Below, piece after piece: positions 33,828 through 46,500 of a DNA stretch of 64,000 bases. Origin of the DNA: Diplosphaera chodatii (taxonomy: Eukaryota; Chlorophyta; Trebouxiophyceae; Prasiolales; Stichococcaceae); the NCBI GenBank assembly GCA_032358165.1, contig JAALGY010000021.1:620001-684000 (forward strand), read 5' to 3'. Both the position numbers and the translations under genes were made by a program. The notes under the pieces were generated by a model. That model ran no database searches. It was given only the letters and a program-made list of their open reading frames with translations, and had not been told where the DNA came from. The number at the start of each line of letters is the position of its first letter. The first letter of the stretch is position 1.

Positions 33828-35302
33828 ATGTTCGGCACACGAGAGCTGCCGCTGCATAGAGTTCACAGCGCACGCGCTTGGAGCAGCAGAAAGCGCCACA
33901 GTCGTGAAGCTGCCAGGTGGTCACAGCAATGGTGCCGGATTGGCATCGCAATTGTTCTGATCGCCGGCGCCATATTCATATACAGCCAGGTGCGCCTTGC
34001 ACTGTCTGTTCGCAGACACCAGACGTACATGAATGTAAGTTGCCGTGCACACCATGCCTGGTCACGTCGTGAAGTCCATGCCACCCGCAGGCTGGGGCAA
34101 GGAACGATCCTGCAAGGCAGCGCCACAGCAGCGGGCACCCTGCTGCCCGGCGTGCATCGCTGAGCAGCCTGCAGGTCCTGGTGCTGGTGGCGTGCCACGC
34201 CGTGTTCACGGGCCACGACTACACACAGCACCAGGACTTCAAGTCCTGGTTCCTGCTGGACTACCAGAAGGTGTGCTCGCTGCTCAGATCGTGCTTGACA
34301 GTACAACCCGGCACGCAGCTGTTATCCGGCCCCACAGCTGAAGGGGGGGTGCCTCACCGACACGCAGGTGCCGGGCCAGACCCAGTCCTTCCTGCAGCAC
34401 ATGGAGCTGGGCGTCAGGGCGGCGGCGGACGACCCGGCGGCCCTGCTGGTGTTCTCGGGCGGCCAGACGCGGGAGGGCGCCGGCGCCCGCAGCGAGGCGC
34501 AGTCCTACCGCAACGTCGCGCACGCCGCCGGCTGGTTCGGCCACCCCGACGTGCGGCTCAGAGCCGTGACAGAGGTGGTTGTGTTGTGGGCGGTCAGTAC
34601 AGCTGCATGCTGCGCGTTGCTGGGTGTGGCCGCGGCGGCGCTGCTGTTGTGGAAGTCGTTGTTGGCGCTGCTCGTGCAGGAACATGCCAGGGACAGCTTT
34701 GAGAACCTCCTGTTCTCGGTGTGCCGCTTCAGAGAGGTCACAGGGCACTACCCGAAGCAGATCACCGTTGCCAGCTTCGAGTTCAAGCATGCACGCTTTG
34801 CGGACTTGCACCTGAAAGCGCTGCAGTGGCCGGCACAGCAGTTCAGGTTCCTCGGGACACCGGCACTTTCAGAGCAGGCGTTGCAGGTATATGCGTGCTC
34901 ATTTGCTACATGATGCTGTGCATGAGTGATGCCCAGTTGTGCATCGATTCGCAGGACTAGCAAGCTGGCAGCTGTCGATGCATTGTGCTGGCATTGGCTG
35001 GCATAGCTGCCAATTGGTCACACGGGTGTGCCAAGCTTATCTCAGATTCCCACCGTCCGCAGGGGGAGGCACAGACTGTAACAGCATTTCGACATGATCT
35101 CTACGGCTGCGGCACAGAACTGCGGCAAAAGCGTGCAAGCAGGGACCCGTGGCACCAGGGGCCACATCCGGCTGACCAGTGCCCAGAGATGCGGGGGCTG
35201 CTTGCATTCTGTGGGCCCGATGTGTACCATGGCCAGAAGCCCCTGCCCTGGGTCAGCTCGCCACTCAGACAAACAAAGGGCCTGGAGCATCTAACGAATT
35301 GA
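33828..35302 (+). CDS. DUF218 (YdcF/SanA/ElyC-like) membrane protein
   Basis: ATG 33828 (MFGTRELPLHRVHS) begins a basic N-terminus followed by one hydrophobic helix at about residues 37-52 (IGIAIVLIAGAIFIYS), so a type II membrane topology is likely. The DUF218 domain follows: VLVLVACHAVFTGHDY, LLVFSGGQTREGAGARSEAQS (the signature GGQTR..SEAQSY), HARDSFENLLFSVCRF, REVTGHYPKQITVASFEFKH, then after 34886|35062 the final exon with DLYGCGTELRQKRA and CPEMRGLLAFCG. Eukaryotic members occur in fungi, plants and algae and have no settled function. Bacterial relatives are inner-membrane proteins, some linked to envelope metabolism. TTG at 33789 is in frame upstream but is not a plausible start. Confidence 0.87.
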
Positions 35303-35644
35303 TGGTGCTGCTGTTTGCTCTCGTAGACACGACATGCACTATTTTACAGGTGCTAGCAATGCGAACTCGAAGCAATTCAAACGTAAACCAACACATCAAC
35401 ACCACAGCGTCAGCGGTTGGTTTGCTCAAACAATCTCCTTCTGCACGTCCATACAGCTTTCAATCATAGCAAAACAGGCCAAGCATAAGCCCAGCCCTCG
35501 TCTGCACATAGCTGACAAATCATCCACCGAACCTTTCGACCTTCCGTCAGCAGCCATTAAAGCTCCACTCCCATCAATTCCTCGTCGTCACTCTACATCC
35601 CACAGTTCTTCTCACCTATCCAGATGCTGCGCATCTACAACATC
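35303..35644. other. Convergent 3' intergenic region
   Basis: Between the DUF218 stop and the stop of the plastid repeat protein. A minus-strand TGTAA (35344-35348) lies 300 bp past the latter. Nothing coding was recognised. Confidence 0.4.
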
Positions 35645-38600
35645 TCACGCGCCATACGCCAGCTGCTGGCCCGAGGCAGGGGCCGACTGCGACGGCTGCT
35701 GCGCCCGCTGCTCTGACGGCGCCGCCAGCAGACCGTGCATGACGCACATCGTCCGCACGACCTCAGCACCATCCCGGCCCTGAGAGTGAGGGCAGCGCGT
35801 GTCAGGGTCAAGGCACAGCACCCGAGATGTATGGGCTGTCTGCAGCCATGGTCCAGCAGCGCAAGCAGTGCAGCAGCTAGGCACATGCAGATGAAGCAGG
35901 CGGACCACCGCAGAGTCCCACCTTAAGCAGGCTGTAGACCGGCAAGTAGGAGGCACCAGCCTCGCGCAGCAGCGCCCTGGCGGAGCGTATTGCCGCTGCC
36001 GAGGGTTTTGGCAGCAGGACGCGGCCGTGCATTCCATCCAGCAGCTCATACAGTGGCTGGTGCTTGGCCCGCAGATTGCTGTCCTCGGCCAGCCGCCTGC
36101 ACACGAAATTCGATTTGAATTGCCCCGATTACACGCTCGCACCATCTCTACAGTCACCTTTCCAAGCTGTCGAAGCAACCAAATCGGTGCACTTGCTACT
36201 GTCTTGCGTACACACTTCATGTTGCGATAACCACTGCAAACACCAGCACTGAAGGTACCCCACCTGTAAGAGCTAGCGAGACGCAAGAAGCGTTTACCTC
36301 CCCCACGGTTTGCAATCACATTGATTGCATCAAGTGGGTCCAGCTGTGCTGAGTTCGCCTTGAGCGCCGACCTGCATTTTGCACGATGTACCTGGTGACC
36401 GAGCTTTGTAGAGCTGCCGTCGACGATAAGTTCTTTTGCTGATGGTTGGACCGGCACAAGCACATATCGGCAGGTAATGGGGGATGAAGCCACCCGTCTG
36501 CTGCCTTCTATCAATTCTGAGGGGTCAAGCACTCACCAAAGCTTGAACATATCAGGCACTGGGTCAAATGCTGGTTCTGCTTCGGGCGCGCTGCTGTTGG
36601 CTGCTGCTGCGCCGCCCACCGCAGCTGAGGCAATGCTGCTGCTTGGCGCAGATGTGGCCTGCGGAGCAGCATCAGGCACCATCAGTCGCTGCCACTTCAG
36701 GTGCATGCAGCAACGCTGGTATCACAGCATGTCAGCACATGAGCTTCAGCCGCTCACTGCCAGCTGCGCTTCGAAAGGGGACTCTGCCGTGCTGCTGCTG
36801 CTGCCGCTGCCGCTGCCGCGGCTCCAGAAGCCGCGCCACGGCTGGCTCCTGCCACCCGCAGCATCCACCGCATCCTCCGCACCCGCCGCATCCCCCGCAC
36901 CCACTGCCCCACTGTCTGCAGACACCAATGGTGGCAGGGTGATACCCACGAGCCCAACCGACAGTCCGTATCAGACCACAGCAGCCGTCAACGCAGCTTT
37001 GTGCAGCACCAATATTTGGTAATAGCAAAGCGGGCTGCTGGATGTGCACCTCGGACAGGCCCAGCGACGGTGCCCTTGGACTCACGGAACCCAGAGGCAC
37101 GGCCCACTGCCATGTCTGACGCCTCCCCACGTGCGTTCTGCAGGGGCCACACACATGGCTCTGCACAAACTGCTCAGCAGCACACAGAATAGTCTCCACA
37201 GTAATGAGCATGTGTGAGATGAGCATCTGCAGTACTGGCCCAAGGTGCTGTGTTACTGTGCCGCTACGCCAGATCATGTGCTGTGAATGGTGCGCCGGCA
37301 AATCTGCGCGTATGCAGAGGTGGCATGCGCACCCTGGCCGCACGGCGGATGGCGAGGCGCAGCGGGTCGTCCGGCGAGTCGGGCGGCGGCGCGGCCAGGG
37401 CGCCCAGCAGCGGGGGCAGTGGATCGTAGCGTCCTGGGGGCGTGCTGATGGCGCCTGCCTCCGTGACCTGCGCCAAGGCCAGGTTGTGTGAAACAATCAC
37501 CTGGGGCGCGGCATGCGCCTGCATGCTGTGGTCAGTACCATTCAAAGGGCATCTGCAGTGCGCTTGGCTGTAACCAGGGGGCCTGTGCAGCTGGCAGCCT
37601 GCACCCACCTGCGTGCTGCTGCTGGAGGCCGTGGCGCGGTTGCGCAGCCAGTTGACGAGGTCGTAGCTTGACCGAGCGGTGGGAGCAGCCGGCTGGACGC
37701 CCAGCAGGTCGGGCAGCGGATCGAACTTGCTGCCGCCTATCAGGAGTGGCATGATTGAGGTGTCGCGAGTGTGCAAGAGCTACGAGGTTCACAGCATCAG
37801 CAGGGGGCCCTCATGACAGCGAGTGTCCAGCTATAAGGAGGTTGAGCTGACTACACGCCGTTTGGAGCAGCGTCCTGCAACCATAAGGATCCAAAGCACG
37901 ACCACTGGTGGAGTGTCGTCAGATGCAATGCCGGCTCACCGATGGGTGCGACATCCAGGCCAACCAGCTCGCGCAGGAAGCAGATGGCGCCGTGGGCGGG
38001 GCCGGAGCGGGGCGCGTGGTCGGGCGCCGCCTGCCCCGCCGCCAGGACCCCGCCCACCACGTCGAAGGTGGGGCTGGAGCCCGTGGGCGCCTCAATCGCC
38101 AGCAGCGCCTGCGCAATCAGAAGCAGGCGTCCTTTGACTATGTGCCACGCTACGTGACGTCTGAAGAACTCTGAAGAACTCAAAGTGTGGATCTGCAGCA
38201 GGTTTTGCAGTGATGTGAGCATCAACGAGCACTTCAGCAACCAGGCGAAGTTCAAGTGATGTGGGAGTGCTGGTACAGAACAACCATACATTGACGCAAA
38301 CAGTATTGCTACTTTGACATGACGTGCCTGGAGGGGGTCCCAGCGCGAACGGACAGTAGGCGCAGCATTGCCAAGGAACGCGATGACTGGATCATACCGG
38401 TCCACAAGGCCCTGCACATAGCAGAGCTCACACCTAAGGAAAACCTGCATTCTGAGCACAGGCCCAAATCCTGGCCTGAGGTGAGGGCGGCAGCCAGGGC
38501 AGCTGCACGCCAGCAGAAAGAGTCATCAGGCTCACCCAGTCGCTGAAGGCGGACGTCTGCTGATAGTCCAGACCCCAGTCTGCGACCCAGGTTGCTGCTC

Positions 38601-41600
38601 GCAGCAGGTCATACACCTGAAGGAGAAGGTTGACATGTTATCGAACAAGCTTGCCAGCATGACACAGGTGCTGTTGCAGTCACCAGTGCGAATAGCATAA
38701 AATGCATACCATCGAGTCTGCTGGCAAGCACCGGACCGCACCGGATCGAACTTGGGCGCAGCGGTCGCGCCGGCCTCGCGCCCCGCACGCAGCAGCTGCC
38801 AGATGCAGTCATACTTTGAGTACGGCTGCTGCTCACGAGGCTTGACGCTGCCATGCAGCAGAGCCTGTGACAGCACAGCGTCAGAGTCACGGTGTGGAGT
38901 TGGCGGACAGCGACGATGTTGCTGAGAAGCGCAAGCAAGCAAGCAAGGCCTGGTCAACCAACTGCTCCAGGCTGGCTGATGCTGTGGTGATTCAGCACGC
39001 GATGATCCGTTGCCCCGACCTGAATCATGTCATACTTCTGAGCCCCACGTGGCGGCACCGCCTCGAGCACAGCACGAACAGGGTTGTCCCGAGCGTCCTG
39101 TCAACAGAAGAATGGCCTTGTGTCAATTGCAGAAGTGGCCGCCAGCAGGGGCACGCAGACATGATCTGCCCAAGGCTCAATGCTTGCAGCCGACGCGGCT
39201 AGGGAAACTGCTGGAACGTGAACTGCCATCCCCACCAGATTGGCGTCCGATGATGCGCGCAGCGCCTCATGGAACAGGTCGTACTTCTCGAGGCCAGCCC
39301 ATAGGGGCTCTAATGCAGTAACCTGAAGCCCGCAGGGAGATGCAGGTCAGCTGTAATCCACCATGGCGGCTGACCAGCAAGCTGACGAGTCTTGCCCACT
39401 GCCAAGAGGCCGCAGCCAATCCTGGCAATTTCGACAGCATGTTGCAAGGCCAACATGCTCCCGCTTTTGCCTACCTTGGCGCGGACCAGACTGCCCAGGG
39501 GCCGACGACTTGACAGCACAGCACGCTCCGCCCGCTCCGCCAGGGTGCTGCCATCGGGAGCGCCCACCAGTGCCTGCATTGTCGCCGTGAGTGACTGCCC
39601 CTCGCGCTGCACCGACAGCACGTGCCCAGGACCGTTCAGCCGCGACGCCGCCACTGCAGCCTGCGCCACAATGTCATGCCTCAATTTACGCCTGCCTCAC
39701 CGGAGCCCGGTTCCTGACAATAGATCGCTCCGTTTACTGCACGGGCTGACTGAGGACGCAGAGTGAGCTGGCTTCTATGGCCACCTCCTCTGCCGCACTT
39801 TGCCCACACTCACTGAGGGGTTCGCCACGATTTCAAGGGCCGCGCGCATGAAGCGCGTCGCCTGCTCAAATGGCGAAGCTGCGGTGCGCCGCTCCGCCAC
39901 AGCGCGCCTGTATGCCTCACCCGGGCTAACACGCCCCGTGCTTGCGGTCTCCGCATCCGATGGACGCCCTGCCACAACCTGCGGGCACACAATGCGATAC
40001 GCATCAAGAACCTCAGGAATTTTGCGTTCCATGAATCTTGCACTCCATGAAACTGCAGATGACACACTGATGGAGCATGCACACCCTGCCCATGAGAGGG
40101 GTGTGCACGACCATCAGCGCCACATGTCGACATGCTAACCTCTGCAGCCAGCTGATCCAAGCTCGCGTCCTCCGAATCCGAGAGCGCGCCGCTGGAAAGC
40201 GTGCCGCTGGCTATCTCCGCGGCCATCACATCAATGTCTCTCTGGTAGCCAAGGCTGGACCCAGGGAAGTCGATTGTCTCACCCGCCATCTGCGGTGCAC
40301 ATGACGCGATTCCTGAAGAGCTATCAACAAACACTCGGCGGGTCTGTGGAAAGTTGTTGCTCTTGTGGAAATCGATTGCTATACAAACCTCACCTGAGTG
40401 GTGTCATCGTCGCCATGGTGCAAGGGATCATTGTTGTCAGGTGAAGTGTCTGTTGCATCCAGCTGCAGAAGCAAGACACAGCAGTGATTTGCAGATGGGG
40501 CTGTAAGCTCAAAGGCAAGGGGTCTGCAGCAAAGTGGTCACCTGAAAGAGCAGCAAGATGCTCAGAAGCAGGCAACATGCGTGCAGTGGTACCAGTCAGG
40601 TTTGTCAGCAGCACGACATGCTGGTCAGGACCATGGGATCCATTGTCACCTCGGTGGCAGCGCCACCACCATGGAACAGCGGATCGTAGATATCCTCTGC
40701 ATCGAAGCCGGCTGCCTCCGCCTGCGTGACAGAGCAGTTGTTGCAAGCAAGGGCGTTGGACAGCGGGACATGTTGCAACATGCTGTGCAGGGGCCACAGC
40801 CGCTCAACAGGCATGAACTCTGAATGCAGTCTCAGATGTATCTCACCCTGGTGCTGGCAGCGTCACCATGGAACAGCGGGTCATTGACGTCCTCAGGCTT
40901 GAAATCGGTTGCCTCCGTCTGCATAACAGAACAAGGTTGTATCTTAGAATTATGTGAAAGAGAGCAGTTGTGGCATCGCGATGTGCAGAAGGTAGACAGA
41001 TGCTCCGGATCAACTGCATACAGTGACACAAGCTTGTCACCTGGGTGCCAGCAGCGTCACCATGGAACAGCGGGTCATAGACATCGTCTGGACTGAAGCT
41101 GCTCTCCTGCGCCTGTGTTTCACACAGATGCACGTTCACATGCGTGTGCATTGCACATTAGGCAATGTTGGATATGAAGTCCGAAAACGCTCAACAGGTA
41201 CGTTAACAGCGAACGCTTGATTACCTGGGTGCCAGCAGCATCACCACGGAACACTGGGTCATCCATGTTCTTCGGCCTGAGGCCAGTTGTGTCCGTCTGC
41301 AAGACAGGAGTGACCATTGCACGGTCTGACCACCAGCCCAGTGTGAACCTGATATAGATAGCTACATCCCAGTTGCGTAGTCAAGATTTGAAGCACAAAG
41401 TCAGCTTGACTCTACCTGTGAAGGCTTCTGTGATGTTGGCAAGGTGTTGACGCTGCCGTTGCCGCCGTGGAACAGCGGGTCATGCAGTTTGTCCTCGGAG
41501 ATGAGCGGAGCGCTAGAGTCCTGCTTGTGCCGAATGACAGTGCCTTGATGAGGACATCCACCACAGACCTTCCGAACTGACTGCGTGCCTCCTGACACGC

Positions 41601-43016
41601 ATGCCAATGTGTCCAGCAATGACAGCCCACCTGCTCGTCCTGCGACTTGCTGGGCTTGCCGCCCGGGGTCTTGAACGACACGACCTTGGGCGGCGGTGGC
41701 GGCCCCGTGCGCATCTGTGGTGGCGGCGGGCTCGGCGTGCGCTGCACCCTGACAGGCTGTGGGCGCGGGGCTGCTGATGCCGAGGCACGGGCCGTGCTGC
41801 TGTCAGCTCGCGGGCGCACATCCTGCAGCGTATGCTCACTGCTCAACACGCAAGCTGCTGTTTGGGCCTCATGCGGTGGCGTGTTGCACCATGCGAATGT
41901 CACATGCAGGCTGCAGGGTTGCACACCTCAAGGCGGGCGTGGCCCGGCTCGGATGCGCCGCGGTTGACTCCATTGCCCAGCAGGGTGGAGGCGGCGCTTG
42001 ACGCCATTGCAGCGTTGGTGAGATTCTGCCCACTGCCCTTGGCCAATGGTGCATCAGCGCTGTTGCGCTCGCGATCGCTGTTGCCATCGTTGGGCTCCTT
42101 CCATCCTGCCGACTTCCTGCAGATCGAGAGTGACGGTGGGTGTTCATCCATGCAGCTGAAGCTGAGGGACTCCCCGCTGCTATGACATCAGCTGGCGCCT
42201 CCCAGATGAGCTCCAGACGCACTTGTCCGAGGGTTTGTCCAGGACGGAGTGCGCTGCGTTGGCGGCGATCAGCTTGAAGGCGAGCACCAACAGGATGCCG
42301 GAGGCGAGGATGGCGGCGGTGAGGCGGCGCTTGGTCTCGCCCGACAGCTGCATCTCACCCCATGTGGCCCACTGCAGCCGCTGCCAAGCAGGGTACTGAA
42401 AGTCCTTCGCCTGCCGGGGCCTGTCAAGATAGGCCTGCAACCAGGGTGCAAGGGTGCCTGTTGATTGCAGGGTGTCTTGCGTGACATACTCTGTCGTGGC
42501 CTGGGCCTGCGGGCTGCCGGCTGCGTATTCAGATGTGAGAAGGGCTCACCGCCACTGAGTCTGACACTGGCTTGCTGGCCTGCTGAAACGTAGCGCGAGC
42601 AGCGCCTGGTGCCAGCAGCGCAGCAGCAAGCAGCGGCGTCAGCATCAGACCCTGCAGTCGCTGCAGAAACATCAGGGGGAAGCTGCCTCACCCTGTGCGT
42701 CATGGCTGCATGTGCATCAGGCAGCTTGACTTTGAGGGCAGCAGCGCCCTACCTTGCTGAGCCACTGCCAAGGATTTGGGAACTCGCGTCTCCGCTGCTG
42801 CTCCGCATGCACATTGGCCCTATTAGGACTGAGGGGTCCTGATGCTGACAGCGGCACAAGACCGCGGCGCTGGCTGAGGCACGGCCGAATCGCCACATGC
42901 CGAGACAACTGGCACTGTCCCGGGCTGCAAAAGCCGCTGGACTGCAGCAGGTGCAGCCGCGATGGTTGCACTACTGTCCGTATGCCATGCCGAGAGCTGC
43001 AGAGGGACGCTTGCAT
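35645..43016 (-). CDS. Large predicted plastid membrane protein with degenerate [FYD]-D-P-[LV] repeats; family not recognised
   Basis: I do not recognise this family. ATG 43014-43016 opens MQASLCSSRHGIRTVVQPSR, an acid-poor Ser/Arg-rich sequence like a transit peptide, ending FPNPWQWLSK. Then come two hydrophobic spans: LQGLMLTPLLAAALLAPGAA (about 42605-42660) and AAILASGILLVLAFKLIAA (about 42255-42312). The join to the next exon, GACAA|G AAG TCG at about 42215/42116, keeps phase and argues for one gene rather than a short separate one. After a Pro-rich stretch (RTPSPPPPQMRTGPPPPP) come six exons with D-P-[LV]-[FH]-[HR]-G motifs, an acidic exon (MAAEIASGTLSSGALSDSED), and helical exons carrying degenerate motifs. 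Those include KYDLFHEALRASS, KYDMIQV, KYDCIWQLLRA, FDPVR, VYDLLRAATWV, DRYDPVIAFLG, FDPLPDLLG, RYDPLPPLLGALA, FDPVPDMFKLW and LDPLDAINVI. The reading ends APASGQQLAYGA at 35645. Exon boundaries in the C-terminal half are approximate, and a split into two genes remains possible. Confidence 0.6.
40394..41520 (-). repeat. Six tandem exons encoding the D-P-[LV]-[FH]-[HR]-G motif
   Basis: Exons at 41416-41520 (105 nt), 41225-41296, 41041-41112, 40847-40918, 40650-40721 (72 nt each) and 40394-40462 (69 nt). Each is bounded by AG..GT on the minus strand and keeps phase 0 at both ends, so each can be added or skipped without a frameshift. Peptides include SPDDVYDPLFHGDAAGTQ, KPEDVNDPLFHGDAASTR, RPKNMDDPVFRGDAAGTQ, DAEDIYDPLFHGGGAATE and SPDNNDPLHHGDDDTTQ. 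Introns between them are about 110-190 bp. Confidence 0.85.
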
Positions 43017-43541
43017 GGCAGCAGGCTGCCCGCGGGGCGTGCAGGTCCCCGCCTTTTGGGAGTGTTACACCGCCAGACTTCCGGTCGGTGCTCCGCGGCA
43101 GACGCTTCTCAACAAACTGCTGAGTTGTCAATCAGTCTGGCTGAACCGACGTGCCGTGCGAACCGCAGAGACTCAGGCGGTCCGGCGCATAAGATCCGGA
43201 GCAGCGTCGATCCATGCAGGGCAGGGCTACTAAGCATTTTAGGTGGCCTGACTGGAACCATTGCCTCAGCAGAAAGGCAGGAACCTGCAGGCTCCTATCT
43301 ACCGTCTTCCCTATCAGTGGGTATCATGCATAGAAAGCTCACTTCCCCGTCTGCGCATCGTGGCATCGCATTGCCACCATATACAAGTGCGAATGTGGTG
43401 TTTAGGATCGACAAGCAGCCAGGTTTAGTGCACTGCAGCATGTCGATCATGCGCAACCACTCGATGACCTGTTCATGTGCATCCCACGCTTTCGACACCC
43501 CTTGAACAGAGAGGACAGCCTGTCCTCATGTCAGCAGTCAC
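43017..43541. promoter_or_regulatory. Divergent intergenic region, plastid repeat protein / RAD17
   Basis: 525 bp between divergent starts. No coding exon recognised; likely promoters of both genes. Confidence 0.4.
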
Positions 43542-46500
43542 ATGGTCATGAAGGCGACCGCGGCGGAGTCAAAGCGCAGAAAACAAAAGGCCTCGCCTCA
43601 GAAAGATGCCTTGCTCTCTAAGGTAGTGATGCAAGTGCCGTCGTGTGCGGCGCCGCTGATGTTTGTGCTTGATATACTTCCGACCATGTTACGGTGTTGA
43701 TCGTGGCGCAGAAGCTTCCGGGCGGACAACTACGTCTGACTGCCCTCACACTGCATGCATCGTCGTCCGTGTCGCAACCCAGCAATGCACCCAGGGCGCC
43801 CAGCGCTCTGCGCGCCTTGGAAGCAGTGGCAAGTAAGCATGACAGCTTGCCCCTGCGCTCTCTTGTTGCAGCAGGAGATCAACGTCACATCCTTACGGGA
43901 CTGCAGCATCGAACGATATACTACCGAGCACTGTCCATACTGGGCAGGGGTGCCGGCGCCTACGCTGCAAACGGCCGAGTGGGTGCAGAAGCATCGGCCA
44001 CAGAACCTCAAGGACATTGCCGTTGCCAAGAAGAAGGTGCAGGAGGCGCAGCAGTGGCTGGAGCCCCTGAAGGATGGCGTGCCCCACCCGGCACACCCTC
44101 GTGTGCTGCTGCTCACAGGTGCGCCAAATGTGGCTAGCTTCCAACAGATGGCAGAGCCACATGCACGCTTCCACCTCGCCGCACGTTGCGCCTGACGTGA
44201 CACGTGCAGACTGATCGATGCGCCACTGAACGGTATGATACCCTCCATAGCCGATGTTGATGCTCCGCGGATGAGCAGGGCCACCAGGCTCCGGCAAGAC
44301 AACCCTTGTCCGGCTGCTGGCTGAGGACCTCGGGTTTGAATCATGCGAGTGGCGTCCGTCAGCAAACGTGTCCTGGGCTGAGATACAGCAGATGCAGCAG
44401 GTAATGCTGATGGCATGCATGCTGAGTTTGAGTGGCATGCTATGCTACAGAAAGTACTTGAGGCTGGATGCCCTCGTGAGGAATGCACAGTACAGCTGCT
44501 GCAAGCTAGGCCAGACATCAGCCATGCACAATGCTCGATGCTGATTGAATGCAGGGTGGACTGCAGCTTCAGTACACTTCCAAGCTTCGCGTGTTCGAGG
44601 ACTTTGTCCACCGTGCCAAGCTGCCTGCGCTCGCTCTGGCACCCTCCACATCACTGCGTGTGCCAAGCTTCAGCGCCACAGCAAGCCAGCAACCGTCGAG
44701 CAGGCAGCCACAGGCGCAGCGGCGGAAACTGCTGGTGGTGGAGGACTTGCCCCATGCATCTGGTGCCGCCAGCCGCACCCAGCTCGCGGATGCCCTGCGT
44801 GAGTGGTGTTCTGTGTCCAGCACACCGTGGCCCAGATGAGAGGCGGAACTCTCTGCCAGAGATGGCGACTGCTGCACAGCCTCGGGTGGTAACAGAGGCA
44901 TTCCTGCTGCAGGAGATCTGGCGAGTGCAGTGCACATGCCGGTGGTGGTCATGGCCACCGAGTCCACGGGGTCCGGGCGGGCAGAGGACGCTGACAGCGC
45001 ATCAGGCGGCTGGCACGGCCTGCACAAGGTAGCCTCCCTCAGCATGTGAAGAACACCCAGGCTGATGCACTTGCTCACTGACAAAAGCAAGGCGGCTTTG
45101 CTGGCAGTGCTGCGCACGCTCACAACTGTCAGACCCTGGCATGCCAGTGGAGACTCACACCAACGAACACATGCAGGACCTGATAGCGGCACTGGAGTCG
45201 AGCCACGTGCGCCAGCTGCACCTCAACCCTGTCACTGCGGCCGCGACAGCCGGCTGCCTCAAGGGCATCGCGGCCGCGGAGTCACGGGAGCTGGCACCCG
45301 CAGAGGCCAAGCAGCTGGCGGCCGCGTCGGCCGGTGACCTGCGCACCGCCATCGGCATGCTGCAGATGCTGCTGTGTGGAACGGCGCCCGTGGCGCAGGC
45401 AAAGACCCGCAAGGTCCGCAGGCTCCTGCTGTGCGGCAGGGCTGCCTATGTGCTGCAGTCGTGACAACGCATGCAGCACCACCACCCTCGAAGTTAATGC
45501 TGCAGACCTTGCTGATGTCTGCACTGCCTGCTGCAGGGGGCCGCCGCCAAGCGTAAACGTGCAGGAAGCGCCACTGCAGCAGAGCCTGCCGTGCGCCCCA
45601 TTGGCTTCACAGGGCGCGATCAGGTGCGTGTCTGTACGATGTGCATGCATGCGGTTTCAATTCAGCGGAACTCACGAAATGCCATGCTTCTGAGCCGCGA
45701 TGGCGCACATGCAGGGGCTGACGCTCTTCCATGCGCTCGGCAAGCTGCTGTACAACAAGCGTGTTGAGGAGGACGACCCGGCACAGCCGTCAGGCACGGC
45801 ATCCCAGCCAGCAGCCGGCGGAGCACACCAAGGGGCAGGTGCTGTTGCGGTGTACAGCCAGCCACCAGCAGCATTCAGCCAGCCCTTTGGCGGCGTCATC
45901 GCCAGGAGCACTGCAAGCCAGCCGGCGCTCGGCACGTCTGTGCCCTCTGCTCCGCTCAGTGCGCACTGCATTGCCGTCACCAGCAGTCATGCTGGGCTGT
46001 CTGGACCTGCAGCCACAGCGGCCCAGCATCAGCAGCCGCGACGAACAGCTGCACAGCTTGATGTCATCGACCTGACTGATGGTCTGGCGGATGAGCACAT
46101 GGCAGATGCAGTTGAGCCCAAGCCGCCAGACACTGATAGCAGGTATGCAGTCACGCACGGGTAAAATGACCTTTTGGTGATATGTTGTAGCTGGATGATT
46201 GCTGTGGTGTTGGTGAGCCTTTCCATGAGCCCTTTCAGCACTTGCCGCCATGCAGGTACTTGCGGCTGCCGCTACAGTGCAACCCTGAGGCAGTGCTGAT
46301 GCAAACTGGTCTAGAGGCACCCTCTGACGGCTTTCCTGCACGAAAACATGCCGGACTTCATAGCAGACGGCGGCGTGGATTCAGCAGCCGAAGTTCTTGG
46401 CTACATCAGTACCTCAGGCGTGCACACTCACATCTGTGTCTGTGTGTGGTCCAGCAACTTTGCGCGGTGTTCCAACGTACCCTTACGCATGAGGCACCTG

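Noticed and set aside
42180..43016. Separate short plastid two-helix protein ending at 42180
   Set aside because: The stop can be read only by ignoring a good donor (GACAA|GTGCGT) whose phase joins exactly to the next Lys-Ser exon, so one long gene is preferred; not fully excluded.
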